A stretch of DNA of 64,000 bases from Mucor racemosus (taxonomy: Eukaryota > Mucoromycota > Mucoromycetes > Mucorales > Mucoraceae), in contig JAPEHQ010000006.1 of NCBI GenBank assembly GCA_027405735.1, forward strand, positions 2,666,001 to 2,730,000, written 5' to 3'. A program made the translations under genes and the position numbers. Shown here piece by piece: positions 1 through 11,700 of the stretch. Under the pieces are notes generated by a model, which was given only the letters and a program-made list of their open reading frames with translations, ran no database searches and had not been told where the DNA came from. The stretch's first letter is position 1; every line of letters starts with the position of its first letter.

Positions 1-1433
1 TCAAAATTTGATTTTTCTGTTTTTTGTTCAAAATCATGAGCGTTGGTAAGGATAAATTGAGTCACGAAAAATGTCCGCTACAAAGTCTAAATTTTCAGAC
101 CGTACGTGGTTAAATATAAGAAAAGTTTAAAAAAACCCGCTTTTTTATTTAAAACTTAGATATATACCATAGTGTAAGAGACTTAGCCATTCAATCGTGC
201 TATGCTCAATTACGGCATTGCTCTATGGGCTCGCTTTTGCAATTTTTTAATGAATGTATGATATGACAGGCGGTTTTTCTGGTAGAAAAATGTGTGTTTT
301 TATAGTAACAGATATTACCTATTTTGTTAGTTTATGGGTTGATGCGCTGTAATGCTGCTTTTACATTGACTGAAATGTGCAATTTATCAGGGTTTTAATT
401 ACGCTAAATAATGTAAAGCACTGAAAATCCTTTTCTACGTGTGTTGTTTCTCTTTTTTTTTGTTTTCATATTCCAAGGAGATATTCACCGTTTAATAAGG
501 CATATCAGACTATCAAGCTGGTATTCTTTTCTTGTACCTGAATACGCATTCTAACATAAGGTTCTCATGTTTTTAATATCAGATAGCAGTCTATTATGTT
601 AGAGACCGATATTTTCATTAACCGAATTCTAAGATTAAATATCATTATTTACTGCTGGATTGTTGGACGTATTTCTTGATTACCAGATCAAATCGAAGGC
701 AATAATGATATTTATATCTACTCAATAAAAAGCTAGAACTGGCTACAAACCCACGAAATGTTCCAGAAAAGTGGTGATAAAATTTCAAATGACATAGAAA
801 CAAAAAAAGAATAATTTAATGTTTTGTCTTATAACCATCATAATTGCGATCGTAGCTACTGTATACTTGAAAACAAATCTTTTTACAGCTGACACTCGTA
901 AAATAAAATAATGAGTTTAAAGAATGTTAATTTGTTTAAATTTTGTGTTGTGATAAAGTAACATATATAACCTTAGATTTTGTTTGCATATAAATTCAAG
1001 CAGTAAGTTTTTTTTAAGTTTATGCTCGAGCAAAAACCATTGCTGCTGTAAACATTATAGCTATAAACATTTTTACAAACGATGGTGATAATCGTAAATA
1101 TATTGATTCTTGCATGTATTGCTCTACATCAACAACGTATTGAATTGTACTGCCTATAATTTATATTAATAAAAACAAATGTAATTTAAAAACCCATTCC
1201 AGTAAAAAAATGCAATGGAATTTTGAGAACGGCACGATACACATGTACAAACCAATTTTTGCTCATACGATCAGCTCATTATGTTCATGGTTAAATTTTA
1301 TTATTATGCACAAATAGGAATAATGATATGCTTATGGGTAATTCTACTATTATACACACATGGGATTAATGTTATTGTGCAGCCCACCTGGGCACAACGA
1401 AATTATCTTGTGTAGCACAGGTCGGCCGTAGTG
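1..1433. repeat. Dispersed repeat R, copy 1 (truncated by window edge)
   Basis: This stretch recurs nearly base for base, with small indels, at 2292-3901, and its first 200 bases recur at 42341-42542. Position 1 corresponds to 2292 and 42341, so the true left end may lie outside the window or in segment D. Against copy 2 it lacks about 150 bases near 1375. Both copies end with a shared block containing CAGCCCACCTGGGCACAAC. No convincing ORF is present. It is probably a non-autonomous mobile element or the remains of one, but its class cannot be told. Confidence 0.8.
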
Positions 1434-1620
1434 CGACTGAATATTAATGAATCAAAAAAAAATACACCTGGTGAAAAATTGAGAACCAATGTACATCGAT
1501 CGAGGTCAAGATTGATAAAAGGTGCATTTATTATGTAGTGGAAATTGCAACATTTTGATGGATAGAAATTACAGGACCAAGATGTTGTGTTTGCCTCAGG
1601 ATTTTTAAAAGGGTTTAAAA

Positions 1621-2291
1621 GCATTGAATAAATTGGCTTGGGACAAAGAGGGTAAAAAAAGGTGGCAATAGGTTCCAGTGATGGCCATCATGTTTATGTT
1701 TATGTTTATGTTTATGTTTATGATCTAATATTGGAGAGGTAAGACTAAAACTTAATGTAAATTAATTCTAGCGCAATAATTATAAAATAAGTCTATATTA
1801 CCATCAAATAAACTACTACACAATATTAACGTGTATAAATATATACAGGAATAAACTTGAATTAAGTGGTTACAGCATCGTAAATTCTTGAAAACGTTCA
1901 CAAGTATCATAAAATCTCTTATTTTTAAGACTTACAAGGCTTATAAGCGGAATATTAATTTAGAAAATTATTTTTGTCCAGATCATCAATTTTGACATTT
2001 TTTAATTTTTTTTTTCTGTTTTTGCAAATCTAGAGTTAATTATACTACCAATTATAAAAACAAAAAATATACACATATACAGAATTTAGCGCTCTATTTG
2101 CTCAATAAAAAATAACCAACACTTTTATTGAAAAATATTACATGAAAATCCTTTAACCAAAATCCCGTTTTTGGGGCAAAAGTACAAAGTTTCATTACTT
2201 AACATTTAATATTAAGCTTTTATAAAATGTGTATTAGTCATAGCTACAATTTACTCTCACATTGTACTATATTTAAACGCTGATTTTGGTA
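1621..2291 (+). pseudogene. Repeat segment D with captured dynein intermediate chain-like exon, copy 1
   Basis: Positions 1621-1738 translate, with a frameshift in an A-run, to ALNKLAWDKEGKK then VAIGSSDGH, and end in a splice-donor-like GAGAG/GTAAGAC. This fits the sixth or seventh WD40 blade of dynein intermediate chain. A hexamer (TGTTTA)5 at 1691-1720 expands the VY dipeptide. The segment matches 41699-42340 through the downstream intron-like DNA. It is non-functional: the frame is broken and there is no flanking gene. The dynein assignment rests on recalled family similarity. Confidence 0.55.
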
Positions 2292-3901
2292 TCAAAATTT
2301 GATTTTTCTGTTTTTTGTTCAAAATCATGAGCGTTGGTAAGGATAAAATGAGCCCCGAAAAATGTCCGCTACAAAGTCTAAATTTTCAGACCGTACATGA
2401 TTAAACATACGAAAAGTTAAAAAAAACGCACTTTTATTTAAAACTTAGATATCTACCATTGTCTAAAAGACTTGGCCGTTCGATCTTGCTATTATGCTCA
2501 ATTACGGCGTCGTTCTACGGGCTCGCTTTTGCAATTTTTTAATGAATGTATTATGATATGACAGGCGGTTTTTCTGGTAGAAAAATGTATGTTTCTATGA
2601 TAACAACAGATATTGCCCATTTTATTTAGTCTATGTATGGTTCATGCGCTGTAATGCTGCTTTTACATTGGCTGAAATGTGCAGTTTTGCAGGGTTTTTT
2701 TCATTGCGCTAAATAATGTAAAGCCTTAAAAATCCTTTTCTACGTGTGTTGTTTGTCCCTTTTTGTTTTCATATTCCAAGGATATTATTCACCGTTTGAT
2801 AAGGCATATCAGACTATCAGGCTGGTATTCTTTTCTTGTATTTGAATACGCATGCTAATATAAGGGACTAATGTTTTCAATATAGTAGGCAGCAGACGTT
2901 ATATTAGAGACTGGTATTTTTATTTAACCGCATTTTAGGATCAGATATCATTATTTACTACTCTATTGTTGGACGTATTTCTTGATTAACAGATCAAATC
3001 GAAGGCAATGATATTTATATCTACTCAAATTGAAAAGCTAGAGCTGGCTACAAACCCACGAAATGTTCCAGAAAAGTGATAAAATTACAAATGATATAGA
3101 AACAAAAAAAAAAGAATAATCTAATGTTTTGTCTAATAACCATAATTTTAATCATAGCTACTGTATACTTGAAAGTAAATCTTTTTACAGCTGACAATCG
3201 TAAACTGAAATAGTAAATTTAAAGAAGGTTACTTTTTTTAAATTTTATTATGTGTGATAAAGTAACATATAATATAATCTTAGATTTGGCTTGCATATAA
3301 ATTTAAGCAGTAAATGTTATTCAAGATTATACTCGAGCAAAAACCATTGTTGCTGTAAAAATTATTATAGCTATAAACACATTTACAAATGATTATAATA
3401 ATCGTAAATATATTGGTAGTTGCATGCATTATTGATCTATCACATCAACAATGTATTGAATATTGAATTGAATTGTCTATAATCTATATTAATAAAAACC
3501 AATGTAATTATTTAAAAAAAAACCATTCCAGTAGAAAATGTAATGGAATTTTGAGAACGGCATGATGCTCATGTACAAACCAATTTGTGCCCATATGATC
3601 AGCTCATTATGCTCATGGTCAGATTTTATTATTATGCACAAATAGAAATAATAATGATATACTTATGGGCAATTCTACTATTATGCACACATGGGATTAA
3701 TGTCATGCGCAAGGACAGAATTTATAATTCTGCACATGCAGTCTTAGCGTTGTTATGCTCGTGTGTAGCTTCTTTTGTTGTTCTTATGTGCATCTTGTTA
3801 TCTTTTTAGTCATATTCAGTGAGCACAACAGCTCAGGCTATAGTATGCAGCCCACCTGGGCACAACAAAATCATCTTGTGCAGCACAAGTTGGCCGTAGT
3901 G
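2292..3901. repeat. Dispersed repeat R, copy 2
   Basis: Direct-orientation copy of 1-1433, separated from it by segment D. It keeps about 150 bases (near 3700-3840) that are missing in copy 1. It contains internally repetitive text around 3590-3720, where ATGCTCATG and TTATGCACA motifs recur. No gene is visible. Divergence from copy 1 is modest, which suggests a fairly recent duplication. Confidence 0.8.
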
Positions 3902-4019
3902 ATATAATATGATTCGATTATTGTGTTTATTTACATTCAGTCAAGATACTATTTTTTTGTATATATCGCCGCCGTATATAGCCGAAGGCCATTAGGTATT
4001 TTAGTTATTATGTTTTATA

Positions 4020-4259
4020 TGTTTAGTCTGTAAGGAACGACTATTAATAAATGTAGTAGTAATAGATTTATATTAGAAAGAAGTTAAGTTTATTATTGAA
4101 GTATATAACATGAGCTTATATACTCATAACTAGTATTGACTAAATACCGAACAGATCTATCGAACCGAACAGGTCGGAATGCACGTGATATATGTCACGT
4201 GAGCTTAATATATTTACCATTATTATTTATTAGAAATGACACTTGACAATAATATAACA
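4020..4259 (-). mobile_element. LTR-like relic abutting tRNA-Glu
   Basis: Read on the minus strand this stretch starts TGTTATATTATTGTCAAG, has a TATA-like GAGTATATAAGC, AATAAA-type signals, and ends near CTTACAGACTAAACA. That is the usual TG...CA layout of a fungal LTR. It lies directly upstream of a tRNA gene, a known target of Ty-like elements. Two CACGTG E-boxes sit at 4182-4187 and 4196-4201. I found no clean target-site duplication, and the exact ends are uncertain, so this remains a hypothesis. Confidence 0.35.
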
Positions 4260-4331
4260 TCCTTGATGGTCTAGTGGCTAGGATTCGTCGCTCTCACCGA
4301 CGCGGCCGGGGTTCAATTCCCCGTCAGGGAA
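4260..4331 (+). tRNA. tRNA-Glu (anticodon CTC)
   Basis: A 72-nt cloverleaf without intron. The acceptor stem TCCTTGA pairs with TCAGGGA (one G-T pair), with discriminator A at 4331. The anticodon stem CGTCG/CGACG encloses the loop CTCTCAC, giving anticodon CTC at 4293-4295, which reads GAG. The B box GGTTCAATTCC is intact. A T5 run at 4334-4338 provides the Pol III terminator. It should be functional. Confidence 0.95.
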
Positions 4332-4338
4332 CATTTTT

Positions 4339-4948
4339 GCTCCCTGCCGAAAGATAGTGCCTGTAGTCTTTTGTTGCCATTATGTTTTGCAGTGATTCAA
4401 AGTTTACCTATAGTGTCGTGCAGAGATATTTGTTTTTAGAGTAGATTTATATAAAAAATTATATATGAGATAAAAGGTGATCTTTATTATTATATATTTT
4501 GACCTTTTATATTAATTAAAAAGGTTACACACAAAGTCTGTGTGTACCTGACAATAGTTTTATGCTTAAATTGATGGCTATATTTCTGAAAAAGGTACAA
4601 ACGTTTGTGTTTACACAATATTTCTCCAATTTTGATGCTGCCGAGCTTTGAAATAATGTAGTAATTTCTTTGACTTATATTGGCATCACATTTCTTAGAT
4701 TGAGTAAAACCCAATATCCTGAAATCATTTCTATGAATACTGAGTCTGTATATATATATTCGAAATTATTGTTTTACAATATACAGACAAACGAGAATTT
4801 TATACATAATTTACTAATTCTTGAAGATTATTTTATTTCCCAAACACATTACATGATAACAAAACTAAAGAAATAAATATTTATAAACAGCCATGTAGAA
4901 ACCGAGGTACATAACCAAAAAACAAGGAAGCGACAAATAAATACCGTC
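4339..4948. other. Gene-free AT-rich spacer
   Basis: Short open frames are present but none has a recognisable product or exon structure. I see no supported feature here. Confidence 0.5.
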
Positions 4949-6139
4949 TTACTCATTTTTTTGTAAAGCCTTCATAAAAGAAGCAAAAAAAGCAACCATA
5001 ATTACAAAGAACCAGGCTATTCGACAAATTCCATACGAAAAGAAAAATAGTGTGTTGACTAATAAGCCAACAATAGATGGTGTGCGCTTTTCGGCTATAC
5101 TTTCATAAAATGTCTGCAGCTTCTTTACTGTTGTTATCATCAATTGAACAATACCCTGTTACGTTGTATCCTTTAATGCTTTTCTCATAAAAACAAAAAT
5201 ATTATACTAAACTTATTCCCAATCTTGTTCTTTGTATAATATGTTAAATGTGTAGTACCATATTCGTTGAGCTTCTTGGAAATTCCAAGTAGGGTAGAAT
5301 CAGTTTTCACAATATACGTTTAGTTTTCATTAGGATCTACGATATTAGAACTTATCAGGTGTTAGTATGTATCGTAAAAGTTATGCATATTTGTGCATTT
5401 GCCTTGTCTAAGTTCATTCCATTGTATAACTTTACCATTCTGTGCACCAAGCATGTTGATAGGTGTAGTAGGAATATCTATAAATCCCTGCCTCTCCTGA
5501 TATTCACTAGTTTCTGGATAATAGGAGCTATGATGATAGCCAATGTTTGGCAATATTTGACGAAGCCCTTCAAGGAAACCAGGATTACTAGGGATAGTAT
5601 ATAAAAGATCAGTGCCTCTATAAATGCTCAGCTCTTTAAAAAGGTGATTAATCCGTATTTTTAATGAGTAGACATTAATAGAAGATGCAGTATTCTTGGC
5701 TGATGCAGAGTTTTTATAAGTTATAGATTTGTAAGAGTTCCATAGCTGCATTGTGGAAGGATTTATTGAAAGTGTTGCATGCCAAATAGAAGCTTCCAGG
5801 ATTCTTCAATAACATAAATTTATCAGAAACCAAGGACTTGTATGAGCGGAATTTTGCCTTTGAAAGGATCTCATGTGAAGACACTGCTTGCCAAACAGAG
5901 TCTGGAATATTAGAAATCTAAGTCCATGTTTTCTTTACCATGAAAAAAAAATCATTTTCATTGTCAATAGTATTGATGGTAGAAAATATTAGGTCATTTG
6001 AATAGTAGAAGTTGCCAAAAAGCCTAGACTCCATGACGTATATAGATGAATTCCTTTCTATTGCCATCGTTTTAGGTATCTGTACCGGAATTGGAGGGGC
6101 TAAAAAAGTAACCAGTGTTGGGAAAGCATAAAATGACAT
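4949..6139 (-). pseudogene. Decayed unrecognised protein gene
   Basis: Minus-strand frames run in series and shift or stop repeatedly. 6139-5918 gives a piece with MESRLFGNF. About 5920-5750 gives IPDSVWQAVSSHEIL. 5751-5362 gives a 129-codon piece with NPGFLEGLRQILPNIGY. 5330-5200 gives STLLGISKKLNEYG after two stops. 5140-4949 ends with two hydrophobic segments (IVGLLVNTLFFF, IAWFFVIMVAFF). Read together they suggest one former gene of roughly 390 codons with a C-terminal membrane anchor. I do not recognise the family. An active multi-intron gene is possible, but no set of introns I tried repairs all the stops. Confidence 0.4.
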
Positions 6140-6476
6140 AAAAAGTTACATTGTGATAATTGTTGAATAAGAAAAAGAAAAATGTCTATTTTAATATGAT
6201 TGAAAGGATCCTCTTTTTATGCTTGCTTTTTTATAGTAATAAAAGTTGTTCTTCAAAAGAACAATAAATGCATTTCATCGATGACACTTTTATCGTAAAA
6301 AAATCAACTAAAGCCATATTCATTGTAATTCGTTAAATGAAAATGTATAGATTTTTATAGAAAAGTGAATATTTATTACTTAAAAAACGTAACGCAAGAT
6401 ATATATAAGTAAAAAAATAAGCTAATAGGAATATTATGCAGGTTTTTGAAAAAAAAAATAGTTAGGTTTGTTGCTG

Positions 6477-7826
6477 CTATACAGGATTGTTACCAGATTC
6501 ATCGCTAACATCAGAGGAAGTGCCTTTATCGTTATTAGTGCGATCGTTTTTATTATTAACATCTTTAACATCAGAAGGCTGAGTCTTCTTGATATCAGAG
6601 GCTTGATTTGATTTTGCAATATCATCGTCTTGCTTTTCATTATAAGCTTCAAGTCCAAATGATTTCATTGGAATAGTGAAACAGCAAGTGAGAACAGCAA
6701 TGCAAATAGCAATGATAGATATAATCTTTTGGTTATAACCATAGTCTTCAGCTACATCATTGTATTGCTCAGTAATAAGATCAGTAGAATAAGGGATGCC
6801 ACTAAAAATTTTAACGTAATCATATTCTCCAGGAACATGTTGACCTGGGATCATATTTTTCCAAATAGTACCAGCCATTGTTAAGCCAATACTTATATCA
6901 TAGCAATAGTAATAGGTATATCATGATGATTAACAAAAGACTGGATAGCAACAAGTATAGGAATGAATAAAAAACCAGATCCTATACCAGTAGTGGTTTT
7001 AGAAATGACAAGAAAAGCATTGGAAGATGATGGCTGATGGTCAGGAATCATAAGACCAACACTAAGCAATCCTTCGCCAGATGGACAAATTTTCTTCTTT
7101 CTTGAACTTTTTATGTTCAGCTTTAAATTTATCTATAATACCAGGCTTCTTGATTTGATATCAGCTTTCAGAGATTGCCAACAAGAGTCAAAGCAGTAAT
7201 AAATAAGATTATTGGAATGCTGCTGTAACCCCATCGGCGTTGACCTGCATCAAAAAGAGGATCACCTACACGAGAAGCAACAAAATGATTGATGAAACCA
7301 GGAACATTATACAGGCCTTGAATTAAGCCTCTATCAACGACATTTGTCAAATCAACAATTGTGATAGGATCCAGAATGTTAGCACCAGCGTAATAAAGGG
7401 ATAGGGTACTTGACTGGCAACTAATATTATAATTATTGGCTGTAGCTATCACAATATTGCTGATTATGTAAAATACAAAGGTAATTGTATACCATTGAGC
7501 TCTACCGTGCATACCAGAAAGCTTTGGAGTAAATTGATAAAAGGGAATTTTGAAGTATATACAAGGCAGTAGGTAAAAGACTAATCAAGTTGCTCGTCTC
7601 GACTATGAACATTTTGATTAAAAGAGAGAGAGAGAGAGTTTTGTGTTGCCTTCAAAGTTGATAGCCCAAGAAAAGAGAACAAGACTATAAATATCTTGTT
7701 AAATGATGAATAAACTCCATATAAATTGAAACTTACTCTACAAATAGGATATGTCAGTCCCATTTATTTGTATAGTTTAACAGTTTTTACACCTTTTGAA
7801 GACGATTTAGTTTTAGGAGTAGACAT
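6477..7826 (-). pseudogene. Siderophore iron transporter (MFS, SIT/ARN family) pseudogene
   Basis: The family would import ferric siderophores through a 12-14 TM major-facilitator protein. The start ATG at 7826 (MSTPKTKSSSKG) is kept, with a plausible 53-nt intron ending at 7737. A frame with FSWAINFEGNT follows, then a (GA)n run near 7630. Then come frames with LISLLPTALYILQ, KLSGMHGRAQ (7512 on) and RRWGYSSIPIILF. After 7168 a large middle part is missing. 7050-6900 reads GLLSVGLMI and GIGSGFLFIPILVAIQSF, with two stops, before the intact C-terminal frame 6878-6477 (AGTIWKNMIPGQ). These are characteristic SIT landmarks in the right order. Frameshifts, stops and the internal deletion make the gene non-functional. 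Confidence 0.75.
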
Positions 7827-8669
7827 TAATAAATTCAAATGTTTTGAATGAAGAATCCTATATTTTCAAACGAACTTCACTATTATTTATATAAATCAGC
7901 AATTAGAACTTTTCTGCATGATAAATATTTAGTGTTTTTTCTATTTATCATACCATTTCCCTCTAATTATAAAACACTCGGATATTGAACTATCAGATAA
8001 TCAGATATTGTTGAATACACATCTTAGTGAAATGCTAAACAATTTGAGCGCAATAACCCTTTATAACTGTGATCATACAAAAATTAGCATAAATAAAATA
8101 ACTATGCACATTTATTGCATGAAACTAAAATATAACCTAGTGCAGAATACATGACTAAGCAACATAATATATTAGATCAATGTATAAAATGTTTATTTTG
8201 GCTGCTAAAATCATTCAGAATCAAGGTGATAACAACTTTTGAAAAGCTTAAATTACTATGCAATTTGAAAATAGTCAATATAATAAATCTATTGAATAGA
8301 AAAAGATAAAAGGTCAATATCAGTTTCATCTTATCAACATATTAAAATAAAAATGGAGCTCGATAGCAAAAGTTGCTATAAAAAGATCTTATAACATAAC
8401 TGTTTGAAATACAAAGATCAGAATATTGTATACACGATATCATTTTTGTAATGTAAATACACTGGCTAAACTGAGCACATTTATGCTTTTTCCATTAAAA
8501 ATGAGAATCTGAAAGTATTCGTAATAGAAAAATCTTTAGTGCTTTAAAAAATCGAATACATTTATTACAACTGTCTGGTATAGAACATAAAAAACAATTT
8601 AGTTCAAAGAACCAAGTACGTTTGGGTTGAGAAAAATGTAGTTATATATAACCCAGGGGATTCATTAGC
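7827..8669. other. Gene-free AT-rich spacer
   Basis: No ORF with family similarity and no repeat shared with other parts of the window was found. It presumably holds the old promoter of the transporter pseudogene and the 3' flank of the small secreted protein gene. Confidence 0.5.
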
Positions 8670-8927
8670 CTAGTTGGAACCTTCATTTAGTTTTGCAGCA
8701 ATTTGTTGAATCAAGAAATCTAATGTATTCACAACTTCAGGATCCTTTTGAATAGCTGCAACTTTTGCATTAAATGTTGTTTCGTCTCCACTACCAAGAA
8801 CGTGTGGAGTACCATTCTGTCCTGGTTTACTAGAGATTTCTGATTCATCAGATGCACTGGTAGGTGCGGTAGAGACAGTAGCAAAGAAGAAAGCCAAAGC
8901 AGCAATGGATAAGAATTTGATTTGCAT
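8670..8927 (-). CDS. Small secreted protein, 85 aa
   Basis: A single-exon ORF begins at ATG 8927 with a classical signal peptide: a hydrophobic FLSIAALAFFFATVSTA core and likely cleavage near residue 20-22. The mature part is acidic and Ser-rich (SDESEISS), then a short helical tail with DPEVVNTLDFLIQQIAAKL. There is no cysteine, so it is unlike disulphide-rich effectors. A TATA-like element (TATTTATACC) lies about 60 bases upstream at 8982-8990. I do not recognise the family. The clean signal peptide and isolated, uninterrupted frame make a real gene likely; function is unknown. Confidence 0.6.
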   Translation of the reverse strand: MQIKFLSIAALAFFFATVSTAPTSASDESEISSKPGQNGTPHVLGSGDETTFNAKVAAIQKDPEVVNTLDFLIQQIAAKLNEGSN

Positions 8928-9894
8928 TTAGATTATGAGTTGAGAATGTGTATTTTAGTAAACGAAGGAATAGTTGAATGTATTTATACCTTTTGACTCA
9001 ATTTTTTAGATATAGTAGATTTAGCAGAGCACTATCATTGATCGACATGAGTTCATGCATCATAACCTGCTTTCATACATTAGTGCCCTTTTGCAATATA
9101 ACCGTATCTACCCTTTGTATGTACAATAAATAGTAATACGAATTTGACTGAGACGCATGTATAGCAATAGATTCATAAATACATTCATTCAAAAATGCTT
9201 AGAACATTGACATGTCCACCACATAAAAAATATGCTCTATCAAAAAATCACTATACAAAATATTTGGAAGCAAATGCAACGATAGAGAATATAATGACCC
9301 TGAATTTTAGGCCAATATGCCTTTCCTTCCTTGGCGTATGCAAAATATAGGCAAGAAATTGTCTCCCCTGAACAAATATTGGGTCATGTATGCAGATCTA
9401 TATTTTTCAGAATATATCTCAATGAAAAAATACAACAACGTTGATAATTATTATACAAACTTACTCGAATAGATTTTAACAAATTTCGCTTTCCTGTTCA
9501 TAAATAAAAATTCTATTAGTCATTTATCGTTCGTGAGATTTCGAGAATCCATAATAGTAGTATTGATAGTCGGGTATAAGGCATTATTCGCAGTTTGCAA
9601 TGATATTTTCAATCACTTTATTTTTTTACTAATGATTGAAAATCCGAGCTCACTGTTTATTTTATTTCTTCAATGAATAGCAACAAATTAAAAATACATC
9701 ATTTAACTGGAAATGTTCAAATTAAATACAGTGTAGGATAAAAATTCTCTATCAGGTGAATAAAGGCTCCAAGTTTCAGCTTCTATGGATCGCTGTATAT
9801 TCAGTTAGTTTGAAAAACAAGTTGATTACCTGCTATTTACACCTACTAAGATCAGTAAATATATATATATATTCACTTTATAAACCACTAGTTT
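8928..9894. other. Gene-free spacer upstream of the small secreted protein
   Basis: AT-rich DNA without a supported coding frame. The proximal part must hold the promoter of the small secreted protein gene; nothing else is recognised. Confidence 0.45.
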
Positions 9895-11700
9895 AGTTTT
9901 GTTACACTCTATAATTGGCAAATCTTATTAACGCTCTGGTACACTCGGAAAAGGTTGCATTCCATAAGTTAAAACAGATTTTGATATTTCTTTTTTGTAG
10001 ATACCTACTCAAATAAAATTTGAGTTTCCAAAAATTCAATTTTTATAGTTTTCAATCTTCAGAGTCGGAGCATGCCCTCTTTTCTATAACTAATGTCTAA
10101 TATTGTGGAATATGTACATATTTATCCACTATTATATTGATCACCATTTCATCTGATTCTCAATTAAAGTACAGCTGACATGAATAGACATTACACTACC
10201 AAATGATACATGCTGACTCATATTAATATAAACTTTCTATCGAGCTTCGATCCTAGCAGCTTATATTTAAAGCTTAAAGGCAAATTAACATAATGTGAAT
10301 CTAATCACACCATTATGATCAAGGGCCCATGAACTCTATGAATACACCGATTGGTTACTATCAAGACTTATATCTGACAAGGGGTATTATTGGCTATGTA
10401 TGGACCTAGGAATATTTATCTAATATCTCTGATGGAAACTATATAAAGAGGACATTTATTTACTACAAAAGTCCCCAAGTAGAAGTTTTACTCGATAATA
10501 AAACCCTAACGTTATCTACCTAGTCGAATTCCTATAGTTTTTTTATACTTTTTTCCGTGAATATCTCTACCTATTCCATAAATATCATACAAAACACCTT
10601 TTAGGATATACTTTAGATACTGCTAAACAGATATAAATTGGCTGCATTATGTTACCTATTCCTAAGTTTTTTCTATATCTCACGAAAGACTCAAAAACAC
10701 GTAAAATTCACTATTTTTTCTTGAAACTGGACCTCACTTTTTATCCCTTATCTACTTTTTTTTTTCATTAAATAACACCAAGAAAAAATTATATGCCAAT
10801 GTACTTAAGATGTTCAAATTTAATCCAAAAACGAGTATTCGAAAATATCCTATTTTTTGCAGTTGGTATTAATTTTTCAGTGCTAAGGTTTCAGATTTTT
10901 TACGCGTATTTCACTGCTAATGGATTGGAAACTTTGAGGTTTCATATCTCTAGAAATAAGTAAGCTATACTATCACTTTCTAATAATGAAACTTATTTTT
11001 TTTGGAGCACTTTATAACATATTTTAGTATAAAAATGTTCTGAGCACTTATTTTTTTTTTCATTTTTTTGACATTTTTGTAGTAGATTTCAAAATATTCA
11101 TTAAATTGAGCAGTATTTTTTTTATGTTCATGTTATCAGCCTCGTTGAGCTCTCTCGGAATCAATTTAGTTTTTTTTTAAAATATTGATTTTTCGTGGAG
11201 ATATTCTCAAAAACGTCTACGAAGAGATACCTTCAATTCTAACATCAATATTTCCCCTGTATACCCTTATCCCAAATTCTGAATTTGAAAAAAAAATTGA
11301 CAAAAATCTCGGTTTCTCTACGAAAAATTTACCTAGAAGGTTCAGCAATAACTCAAGCGGTAGATAACTTTTCTGTACATTATCTCTATAACTTAAATTT
11401 TAAACGTGTTTATAAAAAGTGATGTGCATCTTCGAAAAACCTCCAAAATTTCAATCGCATTTTACGTAAATTTTAATATGAAACATTTATTTAGATTTTA
11501 CTTAGACGGATGCAGAATTCAAAACTGTGTAAAAGTCATTAAATACTCTAGTTCAACTTACTTTTTAGTTCATGAGTTATTAAACGATTTTGTTTTTTGA
11601 ACCATTTTTCGATCAGTTTACAGCAAATCAATTTTGGAACTCAGTAGTTATTGGCTGTAAGCTATACTGTGAGCTATGATTTTGTTTTTCTCGATGAAAA
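9895..11700 (-). repeat. Dispersed repeat family E, copy 1 (inverted relative to copies 2 and 3)
   Basis: The reverse complement of this stretch matches 20310-21710 and 61500-62640 over long, diverged blocks. Examples are the block around 11190-11340 and the end block TTACACTCTATAATTG at 9901, matched by TATAGAGTGTAACT at 21685. A 60-codon plus-strand frame at 11185-11367 (FRGDILKNVYEEIP) is shared with copy 3. No full-length ORF, terminal repeats or RNA gene is apparent. It is probably a non-autonomous or degenerate transposon. Confidence 0.7.
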
